From Campanula takesimana (Eukaryota; Streptophyta; Magnoliopsida; Asterales; Campanulaceae): a stretch of 64,000 nt of DNA. Position numbers and translations under genes: made by a program. The notes under the pieces are model-generated. The model worked only from the letters and a program-made list of their open reading frames with translations. It had not been told where the DNA came from and searched no databases. Positions 1-9,907 of this stretch are shown one piece after another. Numbering within the stretch: the first letter of the stretch is position 1; each line of letters begins with the position of its first letter. The stretch lies in NCBI GenBank assembly GCA_026119855.1, contig JAOWBW010001912.1, positions 98,893 to 162,892 of the forward strand, in the 5' to 3' direction.

Positions 1-1719
1 TATGGAGCGAAGTTCGAGATTTTTACCGATCACAAGAGTTTGAAGTACCTATTCTCTCAGAAGGAATTTAACAACCGACAACGTCGATGGATGGAATTGT
101 TGAAGGATTATGATTGCACGATTTCTTATCACCCGGGAAAGGCGAATGTGGTAGCCGATGCGATTAGTAGAAAGTCTTATGTGGCTTCGATGATGGTCCG
201 TGAATGGAAAATGCTTGAGGATGTTCGAGATTGGTCTCCTCGTGAATCGAGACATGGGGCTATTTTTGCGAATATTAGGGTGTCTCCGACCCTAATTCAG
301 AGAATAAAGGAAGCTCAGAAAGAAGATCCCGAGTTAGTGAGAATAATGGGTAAATTGAAGGAAAAGAATTTCGAGGATTTTTCTTTGGGTTCGAGTGGAG
401 TTTTGACTTTCCGTGGTCGTTTGTGTGTTCCGGATGTCGATGGAATTAAACAGAGAGTTTTAGATGAGGGTCACAAATCGAGGTATACTATTCATCCGGG
501 TAGTACGAAGATGTATCAGGATTTGAAGCAACAATTTTGGTGGATTAATATGAAGAGGGAAATAGCCGAGTATGTTTCGAAGTGTCTAACTTGTCAGCAG
601 GTCAAAGCCGAGCATCAGAGACCCGCGGGATTACTTCAGCCGTTAGAGATTCCAGAGTGGAAATGGGAGCATGTGACTATGGATTTCGTTACGGGACTAC
701 CTCGTACCCGTAGGAAGTTTGACAGTGTTTGGGTAATAGTGGATAGATTGACCAAGAGTGCCCATTTCTTACCTATTGACATCAGGTATTCGATGGAGAA
801 GCTTGCGACCCTTTATATCGATGAGATCGTGAGATTGCATGGGGTTCCGGTTAGCATTGTGTCAGATCGGGACCCGAGGTTTACTTCTAGGTTCTGGAAG
901 GCGTTTCAGGAAGCTTTGGGTACAGATTTGCGATTCAGCACGGCTTTTCATCCCCAGACAGACGGTCAATCCGAGAGGACTATTCAGATTTTGGAGGATA
1001 TGTTGCGAACGTGTTCGATATACTTTTCTGATTCTTGGGATTCGCACCTACCGTTAGTGGAGTTCTCTTACAACAGCAGTTATCAGGCTAGTATCGAGAT
1101 GGCACCGTATGAGGCTTTGTATGGAAGGAAATGTCGATCACCTATTTGTTGGGATGAGGTTGGTGAAGCGAAGATCGTGGGTATTGATTTGCTTCAGGAT
1201 TCGGTTGAGAAAGTCAAAGTTATCCGGGATCGATTGAAGACAGCCCAGAGTCGACATAAGAGCTACGCAGACAACAGAAGGCGAGATCTTAGTTTTCAGA
1301 TTGGTGATTTGGTGTTCTTGAAAGTGTCTCCGAAGGTGGGTATTCGTAGGTTTGGGAAGAAAGGTAAATTGGCTCCGAGGTTTATTGGCCCGTTTGAGGT
1401 TTTGGGAAAGGTTGGACTTCTTGCGTATCGACTCGCGTTACCGTCATCTTTGGACCGGTTGCACAACGTTTTCCACGTTTCTATGCTTCGGAAGTATGTT
1501 TATGACCCATCTCACGTGTTACCGAGAGTACCGGAGGATATTGAGCCAGATATGACTTATGAGGAACGACCGGTTCGGATCTTAGATTCCAAAGTCCAAG
1601 AGTTGAGGAGCAAGAGCATCGCATTGGTTCGAGTTCTTTGGAGGAATCATAATATCGAGGAGTCGACGTGGGAGCTTCGTGACGAGATCGAGAGGAAATT
1701 TCCGTGGCTTTTTGTTTGA
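1..1719 (+). CDS. Ty3-gypsy (Tekay-type chromovirus) pol, 3' part
   Basis: This is the C-terminal part of a retrotransposon polyprotein; its 5' end lies outside the window, and the frame is open from base 1. The first residues (FTDHKSLKYLF, then YHPGKANVVADAISRK) are the end of the RNase H domain. An HHCC integrase zinc finger follows at about 466-600. The integrase DDE triad sits in MDFVTGLP (near 680), VSDRDPRF (near 859) and the E of SERTIQ (near 972). A GPF/Y module (FIGPFEVLGKVG) follows near 1387. The last 50 residues (VRVLWRNHNIEESTWE) look like the chromodomain found at the integrase C terminus of Tekay/Del chromoviruses, which is known to steer insertion to heterochromatin. No stop or frameshift interrupts the visible part. 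The family call is firm; the clade call is by recalled motif similarity. Confidence 0.93.
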   Translation, partial: YGAKFEIFTDHKSLKYLFSQKEFNNRQRRWMELLKDYDCTISYHPGKANVVADAISRKSYVASMMVREWKMLEDVRDWSPRESRHGAIFANIRVSPTLIQRIKEAQKEDPELVRIMGKLKEKNFEDFSLGSSGVLTFRGRLCVPDVDGIKQRVLDEGHKSRYTIHPGSTKMYQDLKQQFWWINMKREIAEYVSKCLTCQQVKAEHQRPAGLLQPLEIPEWKWEHVTMDFVTGLPRTRRKFDSVWVIVDRLTKSAHFLPIDIRYSMEKLATLYIDEIVRLHGVPVSIVSDRDPRFTSRFWKAFQEALGTDLRFSTAFHPQTDGQSERTIQILEDMLRTCSIYFSDSWDSHLPLVEFSYNSSYQASIEMAPYEALYGRKCRSPICWDEVGEAKIVGIDLLQDSVEKVKVIRDRLKTAQSRHKSYADNRRRDLSFQIGDLVFLKVSPKVGIRRFGKKGKLAPRFIGPFEVLGKVGLLAYRLALPSSLDRLHNVFHVSMLRKYVYDPSHVLPRVPEDIEPDMTYEERPVRILDSKVQELRSKSIALVRVLWRNHNIEESTWELRDEIERKFPWLFV

Positions 1720-1753
1720 GGTGAGTCTCGTTAAAATTCGGGTCGAATTTTCT

Positions 1754-1768
1754 TTAAGGGGGAGTGAA
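1754..1768 (+). promoter_or_regulatory. Polypurine tract of the Tekay-type element
   Basis: A purine run (ttaagggggagtgaa) lies directly before the LTR start, 35 bp after the pol stop. This is the expected place for the plus-strand primer of reverse transcription. Confidence 0.75.
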
Positions 1769-3874
1769 TGTCACGACCCGAAATATAGGCTCTATTTTAT
1801 TAGTAATTAAATGATTTTTATTTAATTATTTGCTTATTTATTTATTTAAATTATTATTTATCTAATTATTATGTGTGCAATTTATGTGTTATAATAATTA
1901 TGCCTAGCATTTTATTCGAGTTATTTGGGCTAGTGTGGAAGTGTTGGGTCTTAATTGTTAGTAGGGAGTGTAGTTTGTGTGTAGTGTGAGAGAGGGGGCC
2001 TAAGTGTAATATTTTGAATTATTTCCCCCTACTCCCCCTCACCTCCCTCACCATCTCCCTCACCCTCACCATTCTCCCAGCAATCTCTCTCTCTCTCCTC
2101 CAAGTTTGGTAAGTTTTCTTCATCTTCCTTCTCTCTTCATTTCCTCCTTCTTCCTCTCATCTTCTCTCATTTCTTAAAGCATGAACCTTGTTTAGATCGT
2201 CGATAGGATCGCGTAGAATCAAAAAGAATTGAATTCCGTCAGCTTTGAGAAAATCCAAGTAAGTTACTTTTCCCCCATTTTGATGCTAAAATGTTCATAT
2301 TATGTTCATATAATGCTTTTGTTGTTATATTTGAAGTTTGGTTGAGTTTAGAATTGATTTGGGATTTTATTTGGGTTTTGGGTAAAAATGGTGAATTGAT
2401 GAATGTTGGTGTTGATTCTTGATTTTAGTTGATAAAGGGTGTTGTTAGGATCCCCTTTTTAGTTAAATGACGTTTAGGCACCTTAGGAATCGTTTTGGGA
2501 GTGTTAATTTTGGGTGTTAAAGTTTTGGTATGAAAATGGCAAGGAAATGTGAAGACCCCAGCTCTGTTCTTGGCCAACCCGTAGACCAGGCGCCCGCCCG
2601 CCTTGGCCCGAGCGCCCGCCTGCCCCTTGTTTTCCAGCGACCCAAACCTACTGGCCAAACAAGCGCCCGCCCGCCCCAGGCCAGGCGCCCGCCCGCCCGC
2701 CTGCTTGGAAAATTGCCCCTTTTTGCTTGTTTAAACTAAATGGCTTAATTAGTTTAGGTTTAATCCTTCTAATTAACTTAAGATAACACCGTGGAACACT
2801 TTATTGTGTGGATTTGATTCTTTTGTGAATAAATATGATGTGAAATTTATTTAAGTACCGTTTTGGTAATGTTGGGCATCTTTGATGTGCGGTTTGGATT
2901 GGTTTACCTTTTTGGTAATTTAATTGGAATGGTTCCCTACTTTGGAACCTTAAGTTGTTCATTCATGCTAAATTATTATTACTTAGCATTTATTTGAAAG
3001 TCCAGCTGGTATTTGGTGTGTGTTTGGGCGATGGGAAAGATTATAATGGCAAAGCCAAGTCCATTATAATGTTGACCATTGTTTTGCCCCCTTCTTTACC
3101 CCTTCTCCAGATTGGCCTTGGAAAGGATAAGTCAGCGTTCCTTTGTGAATGTATCTGGCTAGCGGGCATGACTTTGTGTCATGGTCCTTGTCCCTTGTGA
3201 CACTTTTATGTTATTGGTTCCGGTACCGGGGTTTTCTCTTCGGCTTTCATGCTATTATGAAGATGATGATTTGTTGATTATTGAAGCTGCGCAGCGATCC
3301 TTTATTTGGATGTTCCGGTTTGGAAAACCTTGGCTATATCCTTTGTTATGTGTTTATTTCCGCTGCTATCTGTTATGTGATAAATGCTATATGCTATGTG
3401 ATATTTATTATTGCTTATTGTATATTACATTATAGCATGTCATGTAGTTGCATTAGTAACTTATTGAGATTTATCTCACCCCCTTTTCTTTTATCTTGTT
3501 TTTCCTTAACCCCCCCCAGGTGCTAAGGATTAGTCTCGCTGATCACGAGAAAGAGGACGTCGAGTGTGGATACGTTCTTTTGGGGAAGGTTGTTATAGGT
3601 TGGTTTACATTATGTAAATGTGTAACCATTTTGGGATAGTAGTACCAAACAATGACGTCACTAAGAATTGTATATTTGTATTTTGTTGGGCATAAACTTG
3701 TGGAAGTTTATGTTAGTTGTATTTGGTTTTTATTAAACTTGGTTTTGTAAAACTTTGGATCATCACCACCTTTTGGTATCGAATGGAATTTTTAAATTCA
3801 GTATTTCTTAGTTTTGGTTTTAGAGTCGACGTCCAGCTCGCGGTCCCGGGCCCGCGGGGTCCGGGGTCGCGACA
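1769..3874 (+). mobile_element. 3' LTR of the Tekay-type element
   Basis: The LTR begins TGTCACGACCCG just after the polypurine tract and ends GGGGTCGCGACA, so it has TGTC...GACA inverted ends. At 2,106 bp it is long, which fits Tekay-type elements. It contains a CT-rich stretch (about 2040-2165) and an odd GC-rich block at 2585-2705 built of repeated gcgcccgcccg-like words. Short ORFs inside it are not genes. The 5' LTR and left target duplication are outside the window, so age and duplication cannot be judged. Confidence 0.85.
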
Positions 3875-4578
3875 ATGAGGCTATATGTACCTCTAAATTA
3901 GGAAAGTTGGGTAAATGAGTTCAAATATGTCATTATCTTTAATTTAGCACAACTTGTCATCTTTGCATGTGGATTAAATTTTATATGATAATTTTTATTT
4001 ATTTTTACTTAGTGAACAAAATGAATTATGATCTAGATATAATTAAAAGAATTACTAATTGATGCGGACAGAACTCATTGAAGTTTTTGGAGTCATTTGA
4101 GCGAGAGTGCGTAAAGGGTCGTAACTTTTGACTCCGGATCTACCACAGAACGCACCATATATCAAATCGAACGCCGGAGCGAGACGAACAAAAGTCATTG
4201 GGCGTAGTCCCTTGATGCAGGGTTTAAAAGGCCCAATAAACATTGTTTAGGACCTCAAACCGGCTTCTAAAATTTTTATCAATTTTTGAACCCTTTGTTT
4301 TCATAATTAGGGTTTATTCAGTTTTACGATTGCAGAAAAATTAAAGACTTTGTTTTAGTATTTTTGGAGTCATTTTTTTTTATCGTTTTATGATATTGAT
4401 TTTATTTTTCCAATATTACTGCACATTCATAGATTAGACACTCGAGTTTTTAATTGTGTTAATTTTCAAAATAAAAAATTAAAAAAAAATACATTTATAG
4501 TTTTTTTTTTTAAAAAAAAATACTTTTTGTGAGTATATTCTTTTTGTGTGAGAGGTCGGAAAGATGTTTCGTATTTTA
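3875..4578. other. No gene; AT-rich intergenic DNA
   Basis: I see no coding feature here. A stretch at 4060-4260 is less AT-rich than its surroundings and may be a decayed transposon piece; I could not assign it. Poly-A and poly-T runs lie at 4440-4530. Confidence 0.5.
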
Positions 4579-4748
4579 CGGAAACGGCAGTTTTCAACTT
4601 TAGATGTTGTTACCGCAATTAACGAACATAGGATGACATTAATGTTGATCTTTTATTGAAGAAAATTGTATTTTGTCATGGTCAACTATATGTTGCCCTA
4701 TCTCGTGCTAGAGATGCAACTAACTTTAAGATATTGATATGTAATGAC
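4579..4748 (+). pseudogene. Helitron PIF1-type helicase remnant (C-terminal motifs)
   Basis: The translation from about 4644 gives NVDLLLKKIVF and then HGQLYVALSRARD. The second piece is the motif VI region shared by the PIF1-like helicase of plant Helitron RepHel proteins. Just upstream (from 4579), in another frame, KRQFS...TAINEH resembles the preceding Helitron helicase segment, so at least one frameshift separates them. No Rep domain is seen and the remnant is under 60 codons. Assignment rests on motif memory; a Helitron 3' terminus further right (8979-9006) supports it. Confidence 0.7.
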
Positions 4749-5763
4749 AGGGCGTCTCAATAATTATAGGGGTCATGTGCTAAGTATGAATATTAGGTCC
4801 TTATATTCTTCGGGAAAAAAAATATTAGTCCTTACTATATACTCCCTTTTTCGCAACAACCGGAAAATTAGTCCTCTTTTTTCATTGTAGTTATTAATTT
4901 TTGATAAAAATAAACACTTTTTTTATACAACAATCACTAAAACTTCAACACAATAAAATCCACACAATTCCTGTATAACATGATAAGAACACAAGTTATA
5001 AGACAACTAAGAACCAAAGTATTTATTTTTTTCAATCTAGTTCACTCAAAACTACCAAATTGTAGAAATTACACAATAGCTTAAAAGTGAAAACATCTAT
5101 ACTCCCTCCCCTCCATAACATCGTACACCATTTTCTTATACCAGATCTTTTTTTGCTTATTTGAAAGGAAAAAACAGTAAGATATTATTTCCAGAATTTG
5201 GTTTGTAGATTTATAACTAAAAATCCATTTGTAGGATGTACTTGAGGCCTTGAGGGGAACCAGGAATCACATGTCTTGATTCAAAAATAAATAAAATTAC
5301 ATGGCTGAAACAGAAATCAGAATGCTAAGTTTAATTGCCTTGAAACTTAATCATATGGTTTGAAAGTAGAAATTTTGTGAATAAAAGTAAGTTAAATTAA
5401 AGGAGAGAAAAAACCCTGCAATTATTTGTGTTCTTGAGATTATAAACTTGTGATTGATATCACTTAAACTACTCCGAAGAATCAAATTATGAAATAGCCG
5501 TCTGACTGGGGAGGGAATTAAATTGAGAATACTCAAATCGGAGCAGGATCAAGATGGGTTATATCATACAGTATATAAGAGGTTTTTTTTTTTTTTTTTT
5601 TTTTTTACCTTTTCTTGTGAATTGGAATCGATATAAATCGAAGAAAGATGAGAGCCGTGATTTCCGAGATTGGAGGATGAGAGAGTGAGAAACCGTAGGG
5701 AAAATCTCGAGAGTCGATTTGGTAAATCGGAAAACACGCTTATGTCTATTCTATACATACTGT
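4749..5763. other. No intact gene; decayed DNA left of MULE-1
   Basis: This region holds no supported gene. The minus strand at about 5720-5607 looks like a plant 5' UTR/first exon (CT-rich, then AAGAAAAG followed by GT), and a T24 run lies at 5583-5606. This may be a gene fragment carried by the surrounding Helitron, but I recognise no protein in it. Confidence 0.4.
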
Positions 5764-5773
5764 GTATCACATG

Positions 5774-6052
5774 GAGTTTCTAGCCATTTTGACATGCGTA
5801 ATATTTAGGCGTAGTCAATGTGACATGCATACTTCATAAACAGCAAATGTGACCTGCGTACTTTAGTTCCGTTTTCAATTTGACCTATTTTTCTAACGCA
5901 TGTTAAAATTTAACGACACAGTCAATGAAAGTTAACGTACTAGTTAGTTTGAAGTTGATTTTCATTTTGAGGGGTTTATTGAAAATTTCATAAATAAAAG
6001 GGTTGTGAATAAAAAAATTTGAAACAATATTTAAAGCTTAAAATAAATATTT
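5774..6052 (+). repeat. Left terminal inverted repeat of MULE-1
   Basis: It pairs with 8469-8753 at high identity by eye. Shared blocks include 'ggcgtagtcaatgtga', 'acttcataaacag' and 'gttaacgtactagttagttt'. Confidence 0.85.
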
Positions 6053-6599
6053 TTTATGAGAAAAAATATTTTTTAATAATATGAAATGATAATAATAAAT
6101 TATTAACCCTTAATGGGTAAAATGCTTTATTTAAACTTTAAATATATATCATCCACAGCGGCACAAACATCATCCATGCCTTAATATTTATCCCCCTAAA
6201 GATCCGCAATCAAAATCAGCGTAATCGCCGCGAAAACGCACTAAAACCACACCATCGACGCCATCGGGTAAGGTGGCGGAGACCATCTGTCATGCGTTGT
6301 CACCTTTGTTTAGTTAGTTGGTATGGCGGCGGATGTGTTGGCTTGGTATGCTATGGGTGCTACTGTCACCGCCATAGCTTGCCTAATTCATTTTTTTTTT
6401 GAAACCGAGTTTTCGAATTTTTTGAAAAAAAAAATGATATACAAGGTTAAATGGGATTTTTACCAATAAGTCCCTCATAGAAGGTGGAATTTACCAATAA
6501 AAACAAACATTTTCATATTTTACCGTAGGGTCCTTGGGTTGAAATCAATTTTGCCAATAAATCCCTGACACTTTTTAAATGGCAAAACTACCCTCGCCT

Positions 6600-7105
6600 A
6601 TATATCAGGTCTTCTTCCCCCCTTTCTCCCCCAACCGTAAACCCTAGCCCCCTCTCTCTCTCTCGATCGATTTCTCTCTGCCTCGCTAACCCTTCCTCTT
6701 CTCCGGCAACTCCCTCCCCATCCACCGTCTCAGGCATCTCTCCGGCGACAAGACCATACCCTCACTGCCTCCTCCGGCACCTCTCTCACCTCTGCGAAGT
6801 CTCCCCTTCCGACCACCCTTCCCATCGCCATCTCTGACCATCTTCCTCCACTGAGCCAAAATCCGTCTTCTGTAGATCCGGCCACCACATCCCTCTCCTC
6901 ACCTCCCCCATCTCCGGCCAGTCATGGATCTAAAACCTCCGGCCAGATCCGTGGGAAGGAACTGGGAAACCAATTGGAGAAGAAAAAGAATAATATTAAT
7001 GAGGGTGGAGACAGAAATTACTTCAAGAAGCCCAACACCGATCCATAATCTAGCTTTGTTCTTAAAGATCCTGATGCTCCCAGTTATTGTGATAGTGAGG
7101 GAAAG
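6600..7105 (+). pseudogene. Gene-like 5' exon carried inside MULE-1 (Pack-MULE cargo)
   Basis: The stretch looks like a plant 5' UTR and first exon: TATATA at 6600, a CT-rich leader (6610-6680), GC-richer coding-like DNA, then GAGGGAAAG followed by a GT donor at 7106. One frame reads NEGGDRNYFKKPNTDP, a stop, then SSFVLKDPDAPSYCDSEGK up to the donor, so the reading frame is broken. I do not recognise the protein. A spliced host-like exon inside MULE TIRs fits a Pack-MULE, but the donor gene is unknown. Confidence 0.45.
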
Positions 7106-7429
7106 GTAAAAGGTTTTTTTTTTTTTTTTTTTAATGGTTGCTTCATTTAATTTGAGCAAAATTTCTTTAGAGGTTCAAGCCTCCAGTAGGATTAGTTGTC
7201 CCTATCAAGTAGAAGCTTTCACTGAGTGGAAGCTTTCCTCCTCCGAGCCCCTTTGTTTCTTCACATGAAAGAGTTTTTTTTTTTGGTCGAAATTCACAGG
7301 AAAGAGTTGATAAATGGTTCTGAAGACTTGGTTCATTTAGAGGCACTCCAGCTAAATATATTTTCAATGTGCAAAAATTGAGAAATGAATTTATCAATAG
7401 TTCACAAGTGAACAAATGAGAAATGAATT

Positions 7430-7990
7430 TATCAATGTCATTGTATTTATTAACTAAATTTATTTTTATTTAAACAATTGGTAAATTGATTTCTCAACAG
7501 TTTAAATGGAATATGACACCACACAACTGTGAAATCAATTGATAAATGATTTTACAAGTGAAAAAGAAAAAAATGACACAACTGAAAAATCATACAACTG
7601 TGAAATCATTTGCGAAATGAATTTACAAGTGAAAAATGACACAACTGTGAAATCACACAACTGAGAAATCAATGTCTCAGTTACTAAACTCAAACTCATG
7701 TGTGAACAACTGTGAAATGAATGTCTCAGTTATTATATTGACATGTGTGAACAACTGTGAAATACGTGTCTCAGTTATTTTAATAATTGTGAAAAAATTG
7801 AGAGATGAATTTATCAGTTTTTACAAGTGAAAAATAAAAAAAATGACGCAACTGTGAAATCACACAACTGAGAAATCAGCTGAGAAATGATTTTACAAGT
7901 GAAAAATGAAAATTTTATTTCTATAATCGTGAAATTAATTAAAAAATGAAAAATATTTTTCTCAAATTTTTACTAGTGAAAAATGAGATT
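7430..7990. repeat. Diverged short-repeat cluster inside MULE-1
   Basis: Variants of 'acaactgtgaaat', 'gaaatgaatttacaagtgaaaaatga' and 'tgtctcagttatta' recur about a dozen times with irregular spacing. It has no coding potential. Confidence 0.7.
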
Positions 7991-8468
7991 TTTTATTTCA
8001 AAAATTTGAATTATCTGTTGAGTGTACTTGTTTGATTCGTATTGACGACACGATTAAAACGGTGGTCTCGGATTATTTTTTTGATTTGTAGATTAAAAGA
8101 TATTGCATTTAAAAATTTTAAGGAAAAAAAAGAAGAGAGAGAAAGAGGAAAGGGAATCTAGAAGGAGGGGAACACGCATGTTACTTCTCAGGGTCTGCCG
8201 TCCAGCTGTCCACTCTCACATGCGCCATTTGCAACCCAGGGGCATTTTTGTCCAGCCAATTTTCCAAGGACTTTTTGGCGATTTTGAAAATATCCGTCCT
8301 TATTGGTCGTTTTCATCTGAATAAAGGACTTATTGGTCAAAACCTCAGGTTAAATTGTTCATTTATTAACAATTTTTATTATTTTAGATACATTGGTCAT
8401 TTATTAAATATTTTTTAATCTAATTATTTGTTTTTTTAAGACACATTCAAGAATAATTAAAATTATAA

Positions 8469-8753
8469 TAATATATATTTATTTTAATCTTTAAGTATTA
8501 ATGTTTCAATTTTTTTGTTCACAACCCTTTTAATTATGGTATTTTCAACGAATCCCTTAAAAGGAAAATCTACTTCAAACTAACTAGTACGTTAACTTTC
8601 GTTAACTGTTTCGTTAAATTTTAACTGGCGTTAGAAAAAATTGTCAAATTGAAAACGAAACTAAAGTACGTAGGTCACATTTACTGTTTATGAAGTACGC
8701 ATCTCACATTGACTACGCCAAAATAGTACGTATGTCAAAATGGCTAAAAACTC
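8469..8753 (-). repeat. Right terminal inverted repeat of MULE-1
   Basis: Reverse complement of the left arm (5774-6052) with scattered substitutions and short indels. Confidence 0.85.
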
Positions 8754-8978
8754 GTATCACATGATGGGTTGAAGTAATTTGGGGGCCCTTCATTTTTGGG
8801 GGCCCATTGCTGTTGGGCTGGATGCACTGCCTCATAGCCGGGCCTGTGTAATGATACATTTTCTGGCCAAACTGATGTTATCATAGACAATATTGTCTTC
8901 AAAGAAAATTTTCACAATTATAATGCGTTATTCTTGTTCAACTCATTTAAATTTATACAAATTTAGTATAAGTAACAG

Positions 8979-9006
8979 CCGGTGTATCGCACGGGAGTAA
9001 CACTAG
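8979..9006 (+). mobile_element. Helitron 3' terminus (hairpin + CTAG)
   Basis: An imperfect GC-rich hairpin (ccggtgtatcgcacgg) is followed 10 nt later by CTAG and then T. Helitrons end in a hairpin plus CTRR and insert between A and T. The terminus lies downstream of the helicase remnant at 4579-4748 once MULE-1 is taken out, so both may belong to one old Helitron. Confidence 0.6.
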
Positions 9007-9266
9007 TTAGTAATAAAAAGGGAGATGCTAACTAGGGATGGCAACGGGTCGGATACGGACCCGAGATATAAGTTGCTAGTACCGAACCCGGTCCGACCCG
9101 ATAATGGCAAACCCGCGACCGGCCCGAACCCGACCCGCATAGTTTTTTTTTTTTTTTTTTTTTTTTGGCTGGCACACACAACAGTAGCAGAGATTGGAAT
9201 CAAGAACGCACACAACACACGAATTTCTCCCTCCCTCCTCAACTCTCTTTTCTTTGACTTAACAAT

Positions 9267-9476
9267 TTAGTTGCAGAAAAGCTTAATCAAAGATAATAAC
9301 AGCGACGAATACACATAGGCATTGGAAATAGTTACAGAAAATCCAGATCCAGCGTCCATCGGAGCCGGCGCCGGAGACATCTCGATATCTTGCGCCAGAG
9401 CCGTACTACTTGAGGCGAGAAACACGGCAACCGCAACAGCTAAGATTGTGAATCTCAACATGCCGATCGACGCCAT
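9267..9476 (-). CDS. Arabinogalactan peptide (AG-peptide), GPI-anchored type
   Basis: The product is 69 residues. An N-terminal hydrophobic signal peptide (LAVAVAVFLASSSTALA) would be cleaved after about residue 28. The short mature core is QDIEMSPAPAPMDAG, with the SPAPAP motif in which prolines are hydroxylated and arabinogalactan-glycosylated in this family. A hydrophobic C-terminal GPI-addition tail (VYSSLLLSLIKLF) follows. This is the standard AG-peptide layout of secreted, plasma-membrane-anchored plant cell-surface proteoglycans. The ORF is intact and single-exon. It lies entirely within a hAT-type element, with a TATA box about 130 bp upstream. It may be functional or a captured copy; expression cannot be judged from sequence. 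The ATG used is the first in the ORF and starts the signal peptide. Confidence 0.8.
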   Translation of the reverse strand: MASIGMLRFTILAVAVAVFLASSSTALAQDIEMSPAPAPMDAGSGFSVTISNAYVYSSLLLSLIKLFCN

Positions 9477-9602
9477 TTTTATATGAACTGGGAGAATTTT
9501 TTTGGGAAAGAGAGTGTAGAAATTTGTTCACGGTTTCTCCTCTCTGCGCGCTGTAAACGGCGGAAATGGGGAAACCCTAAAAGCCTATAAGTGTAAATTT
9601 TT

Positions 9603-9610
9603 TATTTATA
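9603..9610 (-). promoter_or_regulatory. Candidate TATA box of the AG-peptide gene
   Basis: TATAAATA on the minus strand lies about 127 bp upstream of the AG-peptide ATG and inside the hAT-type element. It would give a leader of roughly 100 nt. Confidence 0.5.
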
Positions 9611-9907
9611 CTTAGGTTAGGTGTAGAAGTAATAAAGGGGTTAAATAAGGGTATAAAAGGAAGTGCATAGCATAAGCAGGTAAACGGGTCGGGTCGGGTT
9701 GGTCTGCATTACCAAACCCGGACCCGAACCCACCGGGTTTTGAAAAACAACTACCAAACCCGGCCCGCTCGGGCCGAAAAGTCTCGGGAACGGGTCGGGT
9801 TCGGTGAGATTGCCATCCCTAATGCTAACATTCCAAAACATACGGAGTGAAGACTACTCAGCTTCTTCCATTTGTTTGGTTTCAAGGGGCTTTACGGAAG
9901 TGACTCC

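Larger units (their letters stand above)
5774..8753. mobile_element. MULE-1: Mutator-like element with long TIRs
   Basis: The element is 2,980 bp. Its ends are inverted repeats starting GAGTTTCTAGCCATTTTGAC on the left and, in reverse complement, GAGTTTTTAGCCATTTTGAC on the right. Similarity extends about 280 bp (5774-6052 against 8469-8753). A perfect 10-bp direct repeat, GTATCACATG, flanks it at 5764-5773 and 8754-8763. Long TIRs plus a 9-11-bp target duplication are the hallmark of Mutator-like elements. No transposase ORF is present, so it is non-autonomous. The interior carries gene-like sequence (6600-7105) and a diverged repeat cluster. A weaker inverted pair around 'accaataagtcc' (about 6455 and 8330) may mark an inner element. 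Confidence 0.88.
9033..9821. mobile_element. hAT-type element 1, carrying an AG-peptide gene
   Basis: This 789-bp element has short inverted ends, TAGGGATGGCAA on the left and TTGCCATCCCTA (less one base) on the right, and is flanked by a perfect 8-bp direct repeat ATGCTAAC (9025-9032 and 9822-9829). An 8-bp duplication and TAGGG/CAGGG-like ends fit the hAT superfamily. Both subterminal regions are rich in gggtcgggt-like words. No transposase is encoded. A T24 run at 9143-9166 separates the left subterminal part from the cargo. The interior is an arabinogalactan-peptide gene on the minus strand with its own TATA box. Confidence 0.88.

Noticed and set aside
9143..9476. AG-peptide gene as a retroposed cDNA with poly(A) tail
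   Set aside because: An A24 tract does follow the stop on the minus strand by about 100 nt. However, the other hAT element has a similar tract on the 5' side of an intron-containing gene, so the tract is more likely an element feature. A TATA box is also retained upstream.
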